Below the pieces are notes generated by a model. That model searched no databases, was not told the origin of the DNA, and was given only the letters and a program-made list of their open reading frames with translations. Of a stretch of DNA of 64,000 nucleotides, positions 49,105 to 58,138 are shown in pieces (the first letter of the stretch is position 1; every line of letters starts with the position of its first letter). Made by a program: the position numbers and the translations under genes. The stretch is from Colimorpha sp045222295 (GTDB lineage Bacteria > Bacteroidota > Bacteroidia > Bacteroidales > P3), in assembly GCA_045222295.1 (NCBI GenBank), contig JBGUXP010000006.1, forward strand, positions 186,001 through 250,000, read 5' to 3'.

Positions 49105-52100
49105 GAAAGCCCTTATTGATTAGACTCGCGAGAGTCTGGGTGTTAACTTTGATGTGCCTATTATCGGCACAAGTCTTTGCACAGGAGCAACCGGGAACGC
49201 CTCCGAAGTGTCCACTCCCTCCGCTCTATAATGCCTTTATAACAGGCGACTTTGAGCCACAGTGTCTGGTTCCGATTGAGAAGAGGGGGTATCTCAACGA
49301 GTACCCTTACGAGATGGTGGCTTGCCAAGGCTCGACGGTTGTGTATACTGCCAATATAGAAGGATATGCCACCGGTATAGAATGGAATGTTCTTGGTGCG
49401 GAATCATATTTAGTTTCTAATGATGGACAAAACATTACCGTGACCTGGGGTGACGGTGATGCAGGCCAGTTGACGTTGACTGCGACGAACAATGGTGGCT
49501 GGGCTTACATGGGGTTACCAATGATTACCCGTGTAGAGAATGTACGACTGATTGAGAAACCTCAAATTTCTGTGAGGTCAGTTCCCCAGATGGACAATAA
49601 TAATGTTATCTTCGTGTGCCAGGGTTCGTCGGTGGAGTTCACCGACGAAACTGCGGCGACGAATAGCGATATTGTGGGCTATTACTGGGAAGGGTGTGGC
49701 CGCACTGGTTCTACACCCAATTTCAAGGTGGAGGATGTGCAGCAGCCTTGTGATGTGACCCACCGTGTGTACAACAACTGCGGATGCTATGACGAAGAGG
49801 TGTACCATATTGAGGTGCTGGGTGGTGAGCCGTTGGTGATTGATTGCTACGGTACGGCCTGTGAAGGTTCGCGTGTTACGTATAAAGCTGTGAGTCCTGG
49901 AGACTGCGACAAGTGGATATGGTATGTAGAGGGTGGTTCGTTGGTTGACGGACAGTATACTTCAACTATTACTGTGGATTGGGATAATGTGCAGAATGGC
50001 TACGGAGTTATCGGCATCGACGGTGTGATTTGTGGCGGTGCCACCTGCCCCTCGATGATGACGAAGAAGATTCCAATCATTGAGAAGGATCTTCCGATTG
50101 AGGGCCAGAGCACCGTTTGTCTGGGTGAGGCTGTTATCTACAAGCTTCCGCTTTTTGGTTCGACAGAGTATAACTGGCGGATATGGCCGAACACTGGTTT
50201 CACGATGACTCCGGTGAACAATGCGAATGAACAGTTGGTGATTTTCCACCAGCCGGGCACATATCATATTAGTGCTGACTATTACTGTGATTTCCTGGGT
50301 TGCGGACGTTTCTACGCACAGTCGCTGACTGTGACTGTGAAACCCCGTCTGAATATCTCCGGCAACAACCGCATCTGCATCTCGAACGCCTGCGACCTGA
50401 CGACCGATGCCGACCCCGCAGTGGCTGTCAACTGGAGTGTGGTGGACATAGAGAACAACAATCAGGTTATCCATACTTACAACGGAATTGATCTTTCGTG
50501 GAATTTCCCGCATGAAGGTAAGTATAAAATCCTTGCCGAGCATCCTAACTTCTGCCGTCCTGCTGAGTTCTTCCTGACTGTGGTGGGAGCCCCTGTAGCG
50601 CCGACAGTGAGCGACCTTGACCCGAACAACCCAACGAAAGCTTGCCTCAATTCGGGAGTACTGATGAAGGCTCACTCGAACTATAGCTACAACCATCCTG
50701 ACTACACGCTAGTGTGGCATCCTGTGTGCAGTGACAACTACATCACTAGCAACTCGGCGACCATCCAGTATGGCAACACAGTGTGCGATGTGGAGGTGTA
50801 CAACTATGACAACGTAATGGGTTGCCGTTCGGCTAACGCTTATGTGCACCATGTGAGCGAGATAGTCCCCCAGCCTGTCAACATCACATCGCCCATCGTG
50901 GTATGCCCGGGTACGGAACTTGACTGGACCAACGGCGTGGTGCCGAATCAGACGAACGAAGGATTTACCTACCTCTGGAAGATAGAGAACAACAAGCAGC
51001 AATATGTCTCGGTACAGGGCAACGCGACGCAGAGCGGCGTGAAACTGGCCGTGAACGACTTCCCCAACCCGAACCCCACGCAGGTTATGAGCGTGAGTAC
51101 GAATGTGACGCTGGAGCGCCGCTATTGCAATACTTCGGCCCAGACCACCATCAACATCATCACGAAGAAAGGTGGATTGTATAAAAACCCCATTATTTCT
51201 CCTGCCAACGCTAACGCGTGTGTGGGTGAGCCGATCACCTTCTCGGGTACGGGCGGTAAACCGGCTTCCTATCTCTGGAAAAGCGACGACCACAGAAACT
51301 ACTACCACGGTACAACCTATACCCACGCTTTCAACACCCCGGGCACCCACACGGTGACGCTGAGAAGCATGCTGGCGATGTATGATGTCTGCACCAACCT
51401 GGATTACTACACGACGTCCACCACCAATGTGAATGTGCACCCTCTGCCTCCGTTCTACAGCCTGAGCTACAATAATGGAGGAGGAGTGACCAGACCGAGA
51501 GTGGTTGTCGACGGAGCCTCGAGCTCGACCACGGGTTACACTTTCCAGTGGACGTACAACGGTACAGTGCAGACGGGAAGCACCTATTCCACTGCATACA
51601 GAGGTATCGGAACTTATACGTGCACGATAACGAACTCGGAGACTGGCTGCAGCAAGACCCTCAGCATCACTCTCCCCATTCCCGTAGATCCCTGCACGTC
51701 GGTGGCGTGGGCCGCAACCAGCTACGACCCCTGCACGGCGACGTTGCATCTCGAGTCGCAGTTTACTGGATTTTTGTATCCGATCTGGACTGTCCAAGGC
51801 GGTCAATATACAATTACATATAGCAACGATGGCCGTAGTGCGGACATCACCTTCAAGGAAGCCAAGCAGTACACAATCACTGCCTCTTTGAGGGGGAGCG
51901 AAACTTGCCAGAAAAGTGTCTATATCCAGAATGTGACGTTTGTTCCCGACTTCACCTTCGAGAAGAACTGCACCTCCATCATCATCCACAACAACTCGAA
52001 ATACCAGGATGCTGATGCCAACGTGAGAATGAGAGTGTATAAAAGTGATTTAACCCCCCCCAGTGTCATCAACTTCTCTGCCGGTAGAGAGAGTTACACT

Positions 52101-54446
52101 TACAATACTGGTGCCGGTGGCACTTTCACCTTCACCCTGTTGCAGCCTGTGGCTACCTGTCCGTTGGGCTCGGTGACCATCACCAACCAGCCCACCGACG
52201 TGTTGAGCGTGGAGGCCATAGACCGTACGGGTACCCCGTGGATTGCCTGCGACAACCTTCCGATAGGGTTTACGGCATCGCTGTCCTCTGGATATCAGAT
52301 AAGTAAAACCCAATGGGAGTTCAGCGACGGGACCTTCTACAACAAGGAGGGAAACCAGTTCCAGCACACCTTTAAATCGCAGTCGAACAACTACACTGTC
52401 ACCGCCACGGTGAAAGAGGAGAATGGCTGTAATGTGAATGGCACCACGACAGTGCATGCATACAGCAATAATCTGCTTCCTGGAAACTTGTCGGAGTCTC
52501 CCACTGGCAAGTTGTGCCCCGGAGACATAAAGAGACTGACCTATGTCCCCACCACCACTCAGTACAATCCTGTCTACAGATGGAACGTGAACAACAATAC
52601 CCCCACATCTGATTCTTATGTCGAAATCACCAATACCACCGATGTGATGGTCTCTGTGACCAACGATCATTATTGCATTGCGCAGGCCCGGAAGAATGTG
52701 GTCTATAAGAACCGTCCTGTTGCGGTTATCAGAACCGACAGAATCCGCTACTGCGTGTATGACAACGTGGTACTCCACGGTGCCCCTGGCCCCGACTCGA
52801 ACACCTGTCAGTATAATTGGACTGTTCTGGATCCCGACGGTATCCAGGTGTCGGTTTCCAACCAGGCCACCGTCAATTTCACTGCATTGAAGAATGGTAC
52901 CTACACCGTCGATTTGACCGTCTCCAATAATGAGGGATGCAGTGCTACCGCACAGACTGTGTATATCGAGGTGAATGCCAGACCTATTCAACCCACTATC
53001 GACTATGCCGGCAACCCCTGCCTCGACACTCCTCCTGTGGTACTGGGTGGTATCACTCCCGCCGGTATCGACCTGCATTGGAGTAACGGCAACTACGGTA
53101 CGACGGCCCAGATTTTCACTCCCGGTGTAGTCACTGCCTGGTACTACGACGCGTATACAGGCTGCAAATCTCCTGAAGCGAGCTTTACCGTTGACGCACA
53201 GCCCGACTTTGATGCCATGCTTACGGGTTGCTATGAGAAATGCCCCGATTACTTCAATCATGATCCTCACCTGCCTGTCTGGGCTCTGACTCGTTGGGGC
53301 CAAACGATTGATTGGAAGTGGTTCTTTGAGGGCGGTGAAATTGACAACAGCTATGACAACCACACATACGCACCTATCCTGCTCCCGCTGAAGGATTTCG
53401 GTACCTATAATCTTGATGTGTGGTACAACAACGATCTCTGCAACGTTATCTCCCCCAATCTCGTCATCAACGGTAAGCCAGACTGCGATTGCGAGAAGGT
53501 TGAAATCTCCCTCAAGGGTGGTTCATATATGAAGGGTTGCCATATTTTCTATGACTACAGCGTCACCGTGTGCAACAATTCTGACATGACCTACTGTTTC
53601 AAGGATCTCGTTCCTCTCTTCGACAATACTTCTCTCACTATGATTTCCTCCAGCTTTAATGGCCTCTCGCTGGCTCCTGGCGATTGTGAAACCTTCAATA
53701 TCCATTTTGAGGCTTCCCAGTTTACTCCTTCGCAGGTGGCTCTATTCAGCCTTATTAACTATTGTGATATGGATTGCACCAAGGAGTTCAGCATCGAACT
53801 CATGCCCGAATGGTTCGATTGCGAGCAGCAGATTAACATGTTTGCTATCGAGCCCGATCCGAGCTTCTCGAACCCCGCAGCCGCCTACTACGACTTCCAT
53901 TTGAATGCTCCTGGCCAGACCCTGCTTGCTTTCTGGTCTGAACCCTCAATGATTGTCGACTACAACTATGATGGCACGATGGTGATAGGTCTCGGCATGA
54001 TAGAGGCCTCCACATTGTCGCAGATGATAGATGAGGAGAAGGAAATCTGCTTCTATGCTATTGTTTGTGATAATGACAAGATTTGCAAATTCAAACTTTG
54101 CGTTCCTGCCAAGATGGTTCTCTCTGGAGGATATCAAAACATGGCTCCTGCCCGCGAATGGGACGAAAATCCACGAACGGATTTCGTCTCTGTCAAGCCC
54201 GTGATTTCCAACCCGCAGCTCTCGCCCAATCCCACAACCGGTGAGGTCAACGTTATTGGCACAACCGATGAGGTTGTCGAGGTGGTGGTGATGGACATGA
54301 ACGGTCGCAAGATGGCCACCTTCGAGAGTTCCCCGAACTTCGATATCTCCAATCTCGCTTCCGGTATCTACATCGTCCGCGTCAAAACCAAAGTCGATGA
54401 TGATACTCCTGAGGAGATAACCTATCTCAAACTTGTCAAGAAATGA
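49101..54446 (+). CDS. Giant Ig/PKD-repeat surface protein with T9SS type A sorting domain, 1781 aa
   Basis: Signal peptide ending VFAQE (about 27), then about 1650 residues of beta-sandwich modules of roughly 85-100 residues (PKD/Ig-like; for example VGEPITFSGTGGKPASYLWK, TPGTHTVTLRS, TQWEFSDGTFYNKEGNQFQH, VVLHGAPGPDSNTCQYNW), many with a Cys pair that could give disulfides. Near the end a domain of different style occurs (CEKVEISLKGGSYMKGCHIF), and the last about 85 residues are a sorting domain (SPNPTTGEVNVIGTTDEVVE; GIYIVRVKTK). No enzyme motif. It is most like a T9SS adhesin or filament. Confidence 0.88.
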   Translation: MRKPLLIRLARVWVLTLMCLLSAQVFAQEQPGTPPKCPLPPLYNAFITGDFEPQCLVPIEKRGYLNEYPYEMVACQGSTVVYTANIEGYATGIEWNVLGAESYLVSNDGQNITVTWGDGDAGQLTLTATNNGGWAYMGLPMITRVENVRLIEKPQISVRSVPQMDNNNVIFVCQGSSVEFTDETAATNSDIVGYYWEGCGRTGSTPNFKVEDVQQPCDVTHRVYNNCGCYDEEVYHIEVLGGEPLVIDCYGTACEGSRVTYKAVSPGDCDKWIWYVEGGSLVDGQYTSTITVDWDNVQNGYGVIGIDGVICGGATCPSMMTKKIPIIEKDLPIEGQSTVCLGEAVIYKLPLFGSTEYNWRIWPNTGFTMTPVNNANEQLVIFHQPGTYHISADYYCDFLGCGRFYAQSLTVTVKPRLNISGNNRICISNACDLTTDADPAVAVNWSVVDIENNNQVIHTYNGIDLSWNFPHEGKYKILAEHPNFCRPAEFFLTVVGAPVAPTVSDLDPNNPTKACLNSGVLMKAHSNYSYNHPDYTLVWHPVCSDNYITSNSATIQYGNTVCDVEVYNYDNVMGCRSANAYVHHVSEIVPQPVNITSPIVVCPGTELDWTNGVVPNQTNEGFTYLWKIENNKQQYVSVQGNATQSGVKLAVNDFPNPNPTQVMSVSTNVTLERRYCNTSAQTTINIITKKGGLYKNPIISPANANACVGEPITFSGTGGKPASYLWKSDDHRNYYHGTTYTHAFNTPGTHTVTLRSMLAMYDVCTNLDYYTTSTTNVNVHPLPPFYSLSYNNGGGVTRPRVVVDGASSSTTGYTFQWTYNGTVQTGSTYSTAYRGIGTYTCTITNSETGCSKTLSITLPIPVDPCTSVAWAATSYDPCTATLHLESQFTGFLYPIWTVQGGQYTITYSNDGRSADITFKEAKQYTITASLRGSETCQKSVYIQNVTFVPDFTFEKNCTSIIIHNNSKYQDADANVRMRVYKSDLTPPSVINFSAGRESYTYNTGAGGTFTFTLLQPVATCPLGSVTITNQPTDVLSVEAIDRTGTPWIACDNLPIGFTASLSSGYQISKTQWEFSDGTFYNKEGNQFQHTFKSQSNNYTVTATVKEENGCNVNGTTTVHAYSNNLLPGNLSESPTGKLCPGDIKRLTYVPTTTQYNPVYRWNVNNNTPTSDSYVEITNTTDVMVSVTNDHYCIAQARKNVVYKNRPVAVIRTDRIRYCVYDNVVLHGAPGPDSNTCQYNWTVLDPDGIQVSVSNQATVNFTALKNGTYTVDLTVSNNEGCSATAQTVYIEVNARPIQPTIDYAGNPCLDTPPVVLGGITPAGIDLHWSNGNYGTTAQIFTPGVVTAWYYDAYTGCKSPEASFTVDAQPDFDAMLTGCYEKCPDYFNHDPHLPVWALTRWGQTIDWKWFFEGGEIDNSYDNHTYAPILLPLKDFGTYNLDVWYNNDLCNVISPNLVINGKPDCDCEKVEISLKGGSYMKGCHIFYDYSVTVCNNSDMTYCFKDLVPLFDNTSLTMISSSFNGLSLAPGDCETFNIHFEASQFTPSQVALFSLINYCDMDCTKEFSIELMPEWFDCEQQINMFAIEPDPSFSNPAAAYYDFHLNAPGQTLLAFWSEPSMIVDYNYDGTMVIGLGMIEASTLSQMIDEEKEICFYAIVCDNDKICKFKLCVPAKMVLSGGYQNMAPAREWDENPRTDFVSVKPVISNPQLSPNPTTGEVNVIGTTDEVVEVVVMDMNGRKMATFESSPNFDISNLASGIYIVRVKTKVDDDTPEEITYLKLVKK

Positions 54447-54463
54447 TTGATGTGTTGCTTGCA

Positions 54464-54492
54464 GGGGATTGCCACTTTATGTGGCAGTCCCC
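54464..54492 (+). terminator. Hairpin after the giant surface protein gene
   Basis: Twelve-base arms GGGGATTGCCAC and GTGGCAGTCCCC with loop TTTAT (one G-T pair). There is no T run after it, so it may mark an mRNA 3' end or partial terminator before the lipoprotein set. Confidence 0.5.
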
Positions 54493-54582
54493 ATTCTTGC
54501 AGAAAACAACCCCCCTGTCACTTGAAAATAAAAATCAAAAACAATTCAATCATTAAACACAAACCCCAAAAACAATCAAACA

Positions 54583-55008
54583 ATGAAAAAGACTTTTAAA
54601 TTCTATTCGGTGGCTCTCGCCGCCCTCATGGCTCTCAGTAGCCTGACTTTTGCCTCGTGCGACAAGGAAAACGATGCCGTCAATCCGCAGACCGAGCAGG
54701 TCGCCACAAAATCCCTGCAGTTCCAGATTAGCGAGTGCTTCCGCGACTCGATGGGCCGCTACTGGAATATGCATGGCACTGGCAGTTGGGTCAATGTCAA
54801 CGGCGGCCGCAACGGCGTCTATCTCAATGTTAATTTCAGACAGCGTGGTGACGATGCTATCTATTATTATAAGGGACAGGCTGTGTGGAATCCCACCGTC
54901 GACCCGGTCCAGTTTACCCTCATCCCCGATGGTGACGAACCCTCGCGTCTCGTTTGGTTTGTCATGCGCGAATACTCGAAGTATTTGCTCTATGGTCAGA
55001 GAATCTAA
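54583..55008 (+). CDS. Tandem lipoprotein paralogue 1
   Basis: A 141-residue lipoprotein; signal MKKTFKFYSVALAALMALSS with lipidated Cys at residue 26 (FASCDKENDAVNPQTEQ). The mature domain of about 100 residues is beta-rich: CFRDSMGRYWNMHGTGSWVN, GGRNGVYLNVNF, ending RLVWFVMREYSKYLLYG. It is closest to the next gene. Four such genes follow the giant T9SS protein. No known family or function recognised. Confidence 0.75.
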   Translation: MKKTFKFYSVALAALMALSSLTFASCDKENDAVNPQTEQVATKSLQFQISECFRDSMGRYWNMHGTGSWVNVNGGRNGVYLNVNFRQRGDDAIYYYKGQAVWNPTVDPVQFTLIPDGDEPSRLVWFVMREYSKYLLYGQRI

Positions 55009-55057
55009 GATAAAATGACAACAAGGAAAATATTTTTAACCTCAAAAAAATAATAAT

Positions 55058-55507
55058 ATGAAAAAAGTATTCACTGTGGCCTTTGTGGCCGTAATGGCTT
55101 TCGGTAGCCTCACCTTTGTCTCCTGCGATAAGGACAACGATGCAATCAATCCCCAGTCCTACACGGGTGTCCCGTCCTTGAAAACAAATACCCCTCCGAA
55201 TTCCACTCCGCAGGCAATATTTCTCATTGACGAGTATTTCCACGATTCGATGGGTCGTTGCTGGCATATCAAAGGCAATGGTAGCTGGCTTGATGTCAAC
55301 GGCGGTCGCAATGGTGTCCACCTGGATGTTAAGTTCAGGGATCGCGGTGGTTCGGGTACCTATTACTATAAAGGTAATGCCGTGTGGTGCAATCCCTCCA
55401 ATGATGTTCCTGTCCCGTTTACCCTTATCCCCGATGAAGGATCACCTGAACCCTCGCGTCTCGTTTGGTTCGTCATGCGCGAATACTCGAAGCATCTGCT
55501 GTATTGA
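55058..55507 (+). CDS. Tandem lipoprotein paralogue 2
   Basis: A 149-residue lipoprotein with the same signal type (VSCDKDNDAINPQ) and a mature domain clearly homologous to paralogue 1: YFHDSMGRCWHIKGNGSWLD, VNGGRNGVHLDVKF, RLVWFVMREYSKHLLY. The segment between lipid anchor and domain differs and is longer. The end of the domain is nearly identical at DNA level to paralogue 1 (from about 55455 to 55500), which suggests recent duplication or gene conversion. Confidence 0.75.
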   Translation: MKKVFTVAFVAVMAFGSLTFVSCDKDNDAINPQSYTGVPSLKTNTPPNSTPQAIFLIDEYFHDSMGRCWHIKGNGSWLDVNGGRNGVHLDVKFRDRGGSGTYYYKGNAVWCNPSNDVPVPFTLIPDEGSPEPSRLVWFVMREYSKHLLY

Positions 55508-55562
55508 CACGGTGCCTGAAATGAAGTGAAAAAAAGAAAACTAATATTAATCTGAAAAAACA

Positions 55563-55976
55563 ATGAAAAAGATATTTAGCGTGGCTTTTGCCGCCCTTAT
55601 GGCTCTCGGTAGCCTCACTTTTGTCTCTTGCGACAAGGAAAACGATGCTGTCATCCCGCAGACTGAGCAGAACGCTCCTGCAACAAAGAGGATTTTCCCC
55701 ATCGAACCTCATTTCTTCACCGATGCGGCAAATGTTGTGTGGTATGTGTGGGGCGGTTATGGCCATGTTCTTACTCCCGGAAGTGTCATCGAACTCGACA
55801 TCAAGTTCCGTCATGCAATTGGGGCTTCCCACAGCGTCAGTGCCGAGTGGCACTTTACCGGTACGGTCGAATTCGACCCCGAAGGCAATTGCACCATTCA
55901 CGGCGCTACCTTCCGCCTGACTCCAGAACTCAAAGAGTTCCTGTGCGATTACGCAAAATACTGGTTGCATATCTAA
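55563..55976 (+). CDS. Tandem lipoprotein paralogue 3
   Basis: A 137-residue lipoprotein (FVSCDKENDAVIPQTEQ). The mature domain begins RIFPIEPHFFTDAANVVWYV, WGGYGHVLTPGSVIELDIKF, and ends ELKEFLCDYAKYWLHI. It keeps the general pattern of paralogues 1 and 2 (aromatic Trp after the first strand, xLDxKF strand, helical end), but sequence identity there is low; it pairs with paralogue 4. Confidence 0.75.
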   Translation: MKKIFSVAFAALMALGSLTFVSCDKENDAVIPQTEQNAPATKRIFPIEPHFFTDAANVVWYVWGGYGHVLTPGSVIELDIKFRHAIGASHSVSAEWHFTGTVEFDPEGNCTIHGATFRLTPELKEFLCDYAKYWLHI

Positions 55977-56054
55977 AAACAAATTCGGTCCATTAAACAC
56001 AAATCCATAAATAATTAATCAACATTAAACACAAACCCTTAAAAACAAACAAAA

Positions 56055-56477
56055 ATGAAAAAGTTTTTCAAATTCTATTCGGTGGCTCTCGCCGCCCTCA
56101 TGGCTTTCGGTAGCCTCACCTTCGTCTCCTGCGACAAGGAAAACGACATTGTCAATCCTCAGACCGAGCAGGTTGCTACAAAGAATGTGAACGATGGAGC
56201 CCATTTCCCCATCGAGCTTCAGAACTTCACCGACTCGAACGGTACCACTTGGACCGTCTGGGGTGGCTACTACGAACTCCTGGGCAGAAGAGCCATCAAA
56301 TTCGACATCAAGTTCTATCCTACCAACTCTCCCAACCGCGTCGTCATCCGCCACTATGTTGGCACCGTCACTTTCGATCTTAACGGCAATTGCGAGATTA
56401 CCAGTGGCGACTTCCGTATGACCACCGAAATCAAAGACTTCCTGCGCGACTTCGCAAGATACTATTTACACTACTAA
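56055..56477 (+). CDS. Tandem lipoprotein paralogue 4
   Basis: A 140-residue lipoprotein (FVSCDKENDIVNPQTEQVAT). Mature part PIELQNFTDSNGTTWTVWGG, IKFDIKFYPTN, then EIKDFLRDFARYYLHY. The first 100 bases of the gene match paralogue 1 closely (for example TTCTATTCGGTGGCTCTCGC in both), closer than the mature domains do, so the leaders were shared or converted while the domains diverged. A strong terminator follows. Confidence 0.75.
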   Translation: MKKFFKFYSVALAALMAFGSLTFVSCDKENDIVNPQTEQVATKNVNDGAHFPIELQNFTDSNGTTWTVWGGYYELLGRRAIKFDIKFYPTNSPNRVVIRHYVGTVTFDLNGNCEITSGDFRMTTEIKDFLRDFARYYLHY

Positions 56478-56501
56478 TCGATTTTAGAGTGAAAAGGGAT
56501 T

Positions 56502-56538
56502 GGCTCCTGGTACGTATCGTATCAGGAGCCTTTTTTTT
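56502..56538 (+). terminator. Intrinsic terminator at the end of the lipoprotein set
   Basis: Stem GGCTCCTG and CAGGAGCC around GTACGTATCGTAT, followed by TTTTTTTT. It ends the accessory region. Confidence 0.92.
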
Positions 56539-57060
56539 ATCCTCCATACTTATTTGGACATACCCATATTCTTCGTGTAGAAGAATATCAATTTTGAGAT
56601 GTAATTTAGGATTTTTAACATTTTATTCATCTATCAAAATCCTTGTAGGCGGTCTTTTTTTTAGAGGACTGTCTTTTTTATGCTATCACAAAGTAAATGA
56701 GAGGTATAATGTACTTACCATCTCCTAACCAACTCCTAACCAACTCCTACCACGGTAGGAGTTGATAGGGCTATAATACGATGCTTGTATTTAACATTTA
56801 TTAAGGATTTATATGCTGTTTCTCTGGCGTGTGTCGCAGCTTCGGGGTGGGGGAGGGGGAGTGTGTCTGTTCTCCGTCGGTCGGAGAGGGGACGATTTTG
56901 TGAAAAACATGTTGATAACGGACCATTTTGCGGGACTATTTTTGTTGATAAATCGTGTTTTTGTGCAATTATTTTGTGTTAAAATTATTCTGTAAAATAC
57001 AGATAATCAATATTGCCAAAAGATTTTATGATTTTTTAACAGTTAGTAGGGGTTGGGATG
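56539..57060. other. Intergenic region between the accessory locus and the ribosomal operon
   Basis: About 520 bases with no convincing gene. It holds the 11-bp repeat array at 56719-56764, a G-rich stretch near 56845-56865 and an AT-rich part with TTTTTGTTGATAAATCG-type sequence. No start codon with a sensible product was seen on either strand. Confidence 0.5.
56719..56764. repeat. 11-bp tandem repeat ending in an inverted copy
   Basis: CATCTCCTAAC, CAACTCCTAAC, CAACTCCTACC, a 2-base loop, then GGTAGGAGTTG. The last two units form a perfect 11-base inverted pair (56741-56751 and 56754-56764), close to a full palindrome. Same unit length and layout as at 25117-25199. Confidence 0.9.
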
Positions 57061-57092
57061 TTTGGTGGGGTCGGGAAAAAGTTGTACTTTTG
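57061..57092 (+). promoter_or_regulatory. Promoter of the ribosomal protein operon
   Basis: TTTG at 57061-57064, 20 bases, TACTTTTG at 57085-57092 followed by CA. Best full match to the phylum consensus in the window. Confidence 0.8.
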
Positions 57093-57100
57093 CAATTCCT

Positions 57101-57124
57101 TTTTGGGCGTGTTATGCCCGAAAA
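57101..57124 (+). promoter_or_regulatory. Leader hairpin before rpsL
   Basis: TTTTGGGC and GCCCGAAAA can pair around GTGTTAT, just after the predicted transcription start. It could be an r-protein autoregulatory element, but no S7 or S12 binding pattern was recognised. Confidence 0.4.
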
Positions 57125-57174
57125 CGAGACTAGAAAAACAAAATAATAATAAATAAAAAAACAAGTAAAAAGAA

Positions 57175-57558
57175 ATGCCAACAATTCAGCAATTAGTTCG
57201 CAAAGGACGTCAGCAGATGGAGTACAAGAGTAAGTCTCCCGCCCTCGACAGCTGCCCGCAGCGTCGCGGTGTCTGCACCCGTGTGTACACCACCACCCCC
57301 AAGAAACCTAACTCGGCCATGCGTAAAGTGGCCCGTGTGCGTCTTACCAATGGTAAGGAAGTCAACGCCTACATCCCGGGTGAGGGTCACAACCTGCAGG
57401 AGCACTCGATCGTGATGATCCGCGGAGGCCGTGTGAAGGACCTTCCCGGTGTGCGTTATCACATCATCCGTGGTGCTTTGGATACCAGCGGAGTGGACGG
57501 TCGTCGCCAGCGTCGTTCGAAATACGGTGCCAAGCGTCCGAAACAGGCCGGCAAGTAA
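57175..57558 (+). CDS. rpsL: 30S ribosomal protein S12
   Basis: 127 residues, standard uS12 (PTIQQLVRKGRQQMEYKSKS; TRVYTTTPKKPNSAMRKVAR; GGRVKDLPGVRYH). The residues corresponding to the classic streptomycin-resistance positions (Lys in TPKKPN and in RVKDLPG) are wild type. First gene of the operon; Bacteroidota promoter upstream. The spacer to rpsG is a 7-bp tandem repeat. Confidence 0.97.
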   Translation: MPTIQQLVRKGRQQMEYKSKSPALDSCPQRRGVCTRVYTTTPKKPNSAMRKVARVRLTNGKEVNAYIPGEGHNLQEHSIVMIRGGRVKDLPGVRYHIIRGALDTSGVDGRRQRRSKYGAKRPKQAGK

Positions 57559-57561
57559 GTC

Positions 57562-57596
57562 AGTTTAGAGTTAAAAGTTAAGAGTTAACAGTTAAA
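57562..57596 (+). repeat. 7-bp tandem repeat in the rpsL-rpsG spacer
   Basis: AGTTTAG, AGTTAAA, AGTTAAG, AGTTAAC, AGTTAAA: five units filling most of the 52-base spacer of a highly expressed operon. Confidence 0.9.
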
Positions 57597-57610
57597 AAGC
57601 ATTTTTAGCA

Positions 57611-58078
57611 ATGAGAAAAGCTAAGCCCAAGAAAAGAATCATCCTTCCGGATCCCAAATACAATGACATCATGGTCACCAAGTTCGTCAACAACCTGATG
57701 ATGGGTGGCAAGAAGACTGTTGCCTACAAGATTTTCTACGAGGCTATCGACGTGGTGGCCGATCGTACGAAAGAGGACGGTCTCGAGGTGTGGAAGAAGG
57801 CTCTGGCCAACGTTACCCCCAGCGTCGAGGTGCGCAGCAAGCGTATTGGTGGCGCCACTTTCCAGATTCCTACCGAAATCCGCGCCGAGCGCAAGCAGAG
57901 CATCGGCATGAAGAACCTCATCGGTTTCTCGCGCAAGCGCAGTGAGAAGACCATGGCCCTGAAGCTGGCCGCCGAAATCCAGGCCGCTTACAAGGAGGAG
58001 GGTGCCGCCTTCAAGCGTAAGGAGGATATCCACCGCATGGCCGACGCCAACAAGGCCTTCTCGCACTTCAGAGTGTGA
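57611..58078 (+). CDS. rpsG: 30S ribosomal protein S7
   Basis: 155 residues, uS7 (MRKAKPKKRIILPDPKYNDI; VNNLMMGGKKTVAYKIFYEA; GGATFQIP). It nucleates the head of the 30S subunit. Length is normal for the phylum. Followed by fusA after 60 bases. Confidence 0.97.
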   Translation: MRKAKPKKRIILPDPKYNDIMVTKFVNNLMMGGKKTVAYKIFYEAIDVVADRTKEDGLEVWKKALANVTPSVEVRSKRIGGATFQIPTEIRAERKQSIGMKNLIGFSRKRSEKTMALKLAAEIQAAYKEEGAAFKRKEDIHRMADANKAFSHFRV

Positions 58079-58138
58079 TGCTAATTATAAAGAATATATT
58101 TGTACATATATAATAAGTAAACGACCGAAAACAACAAT

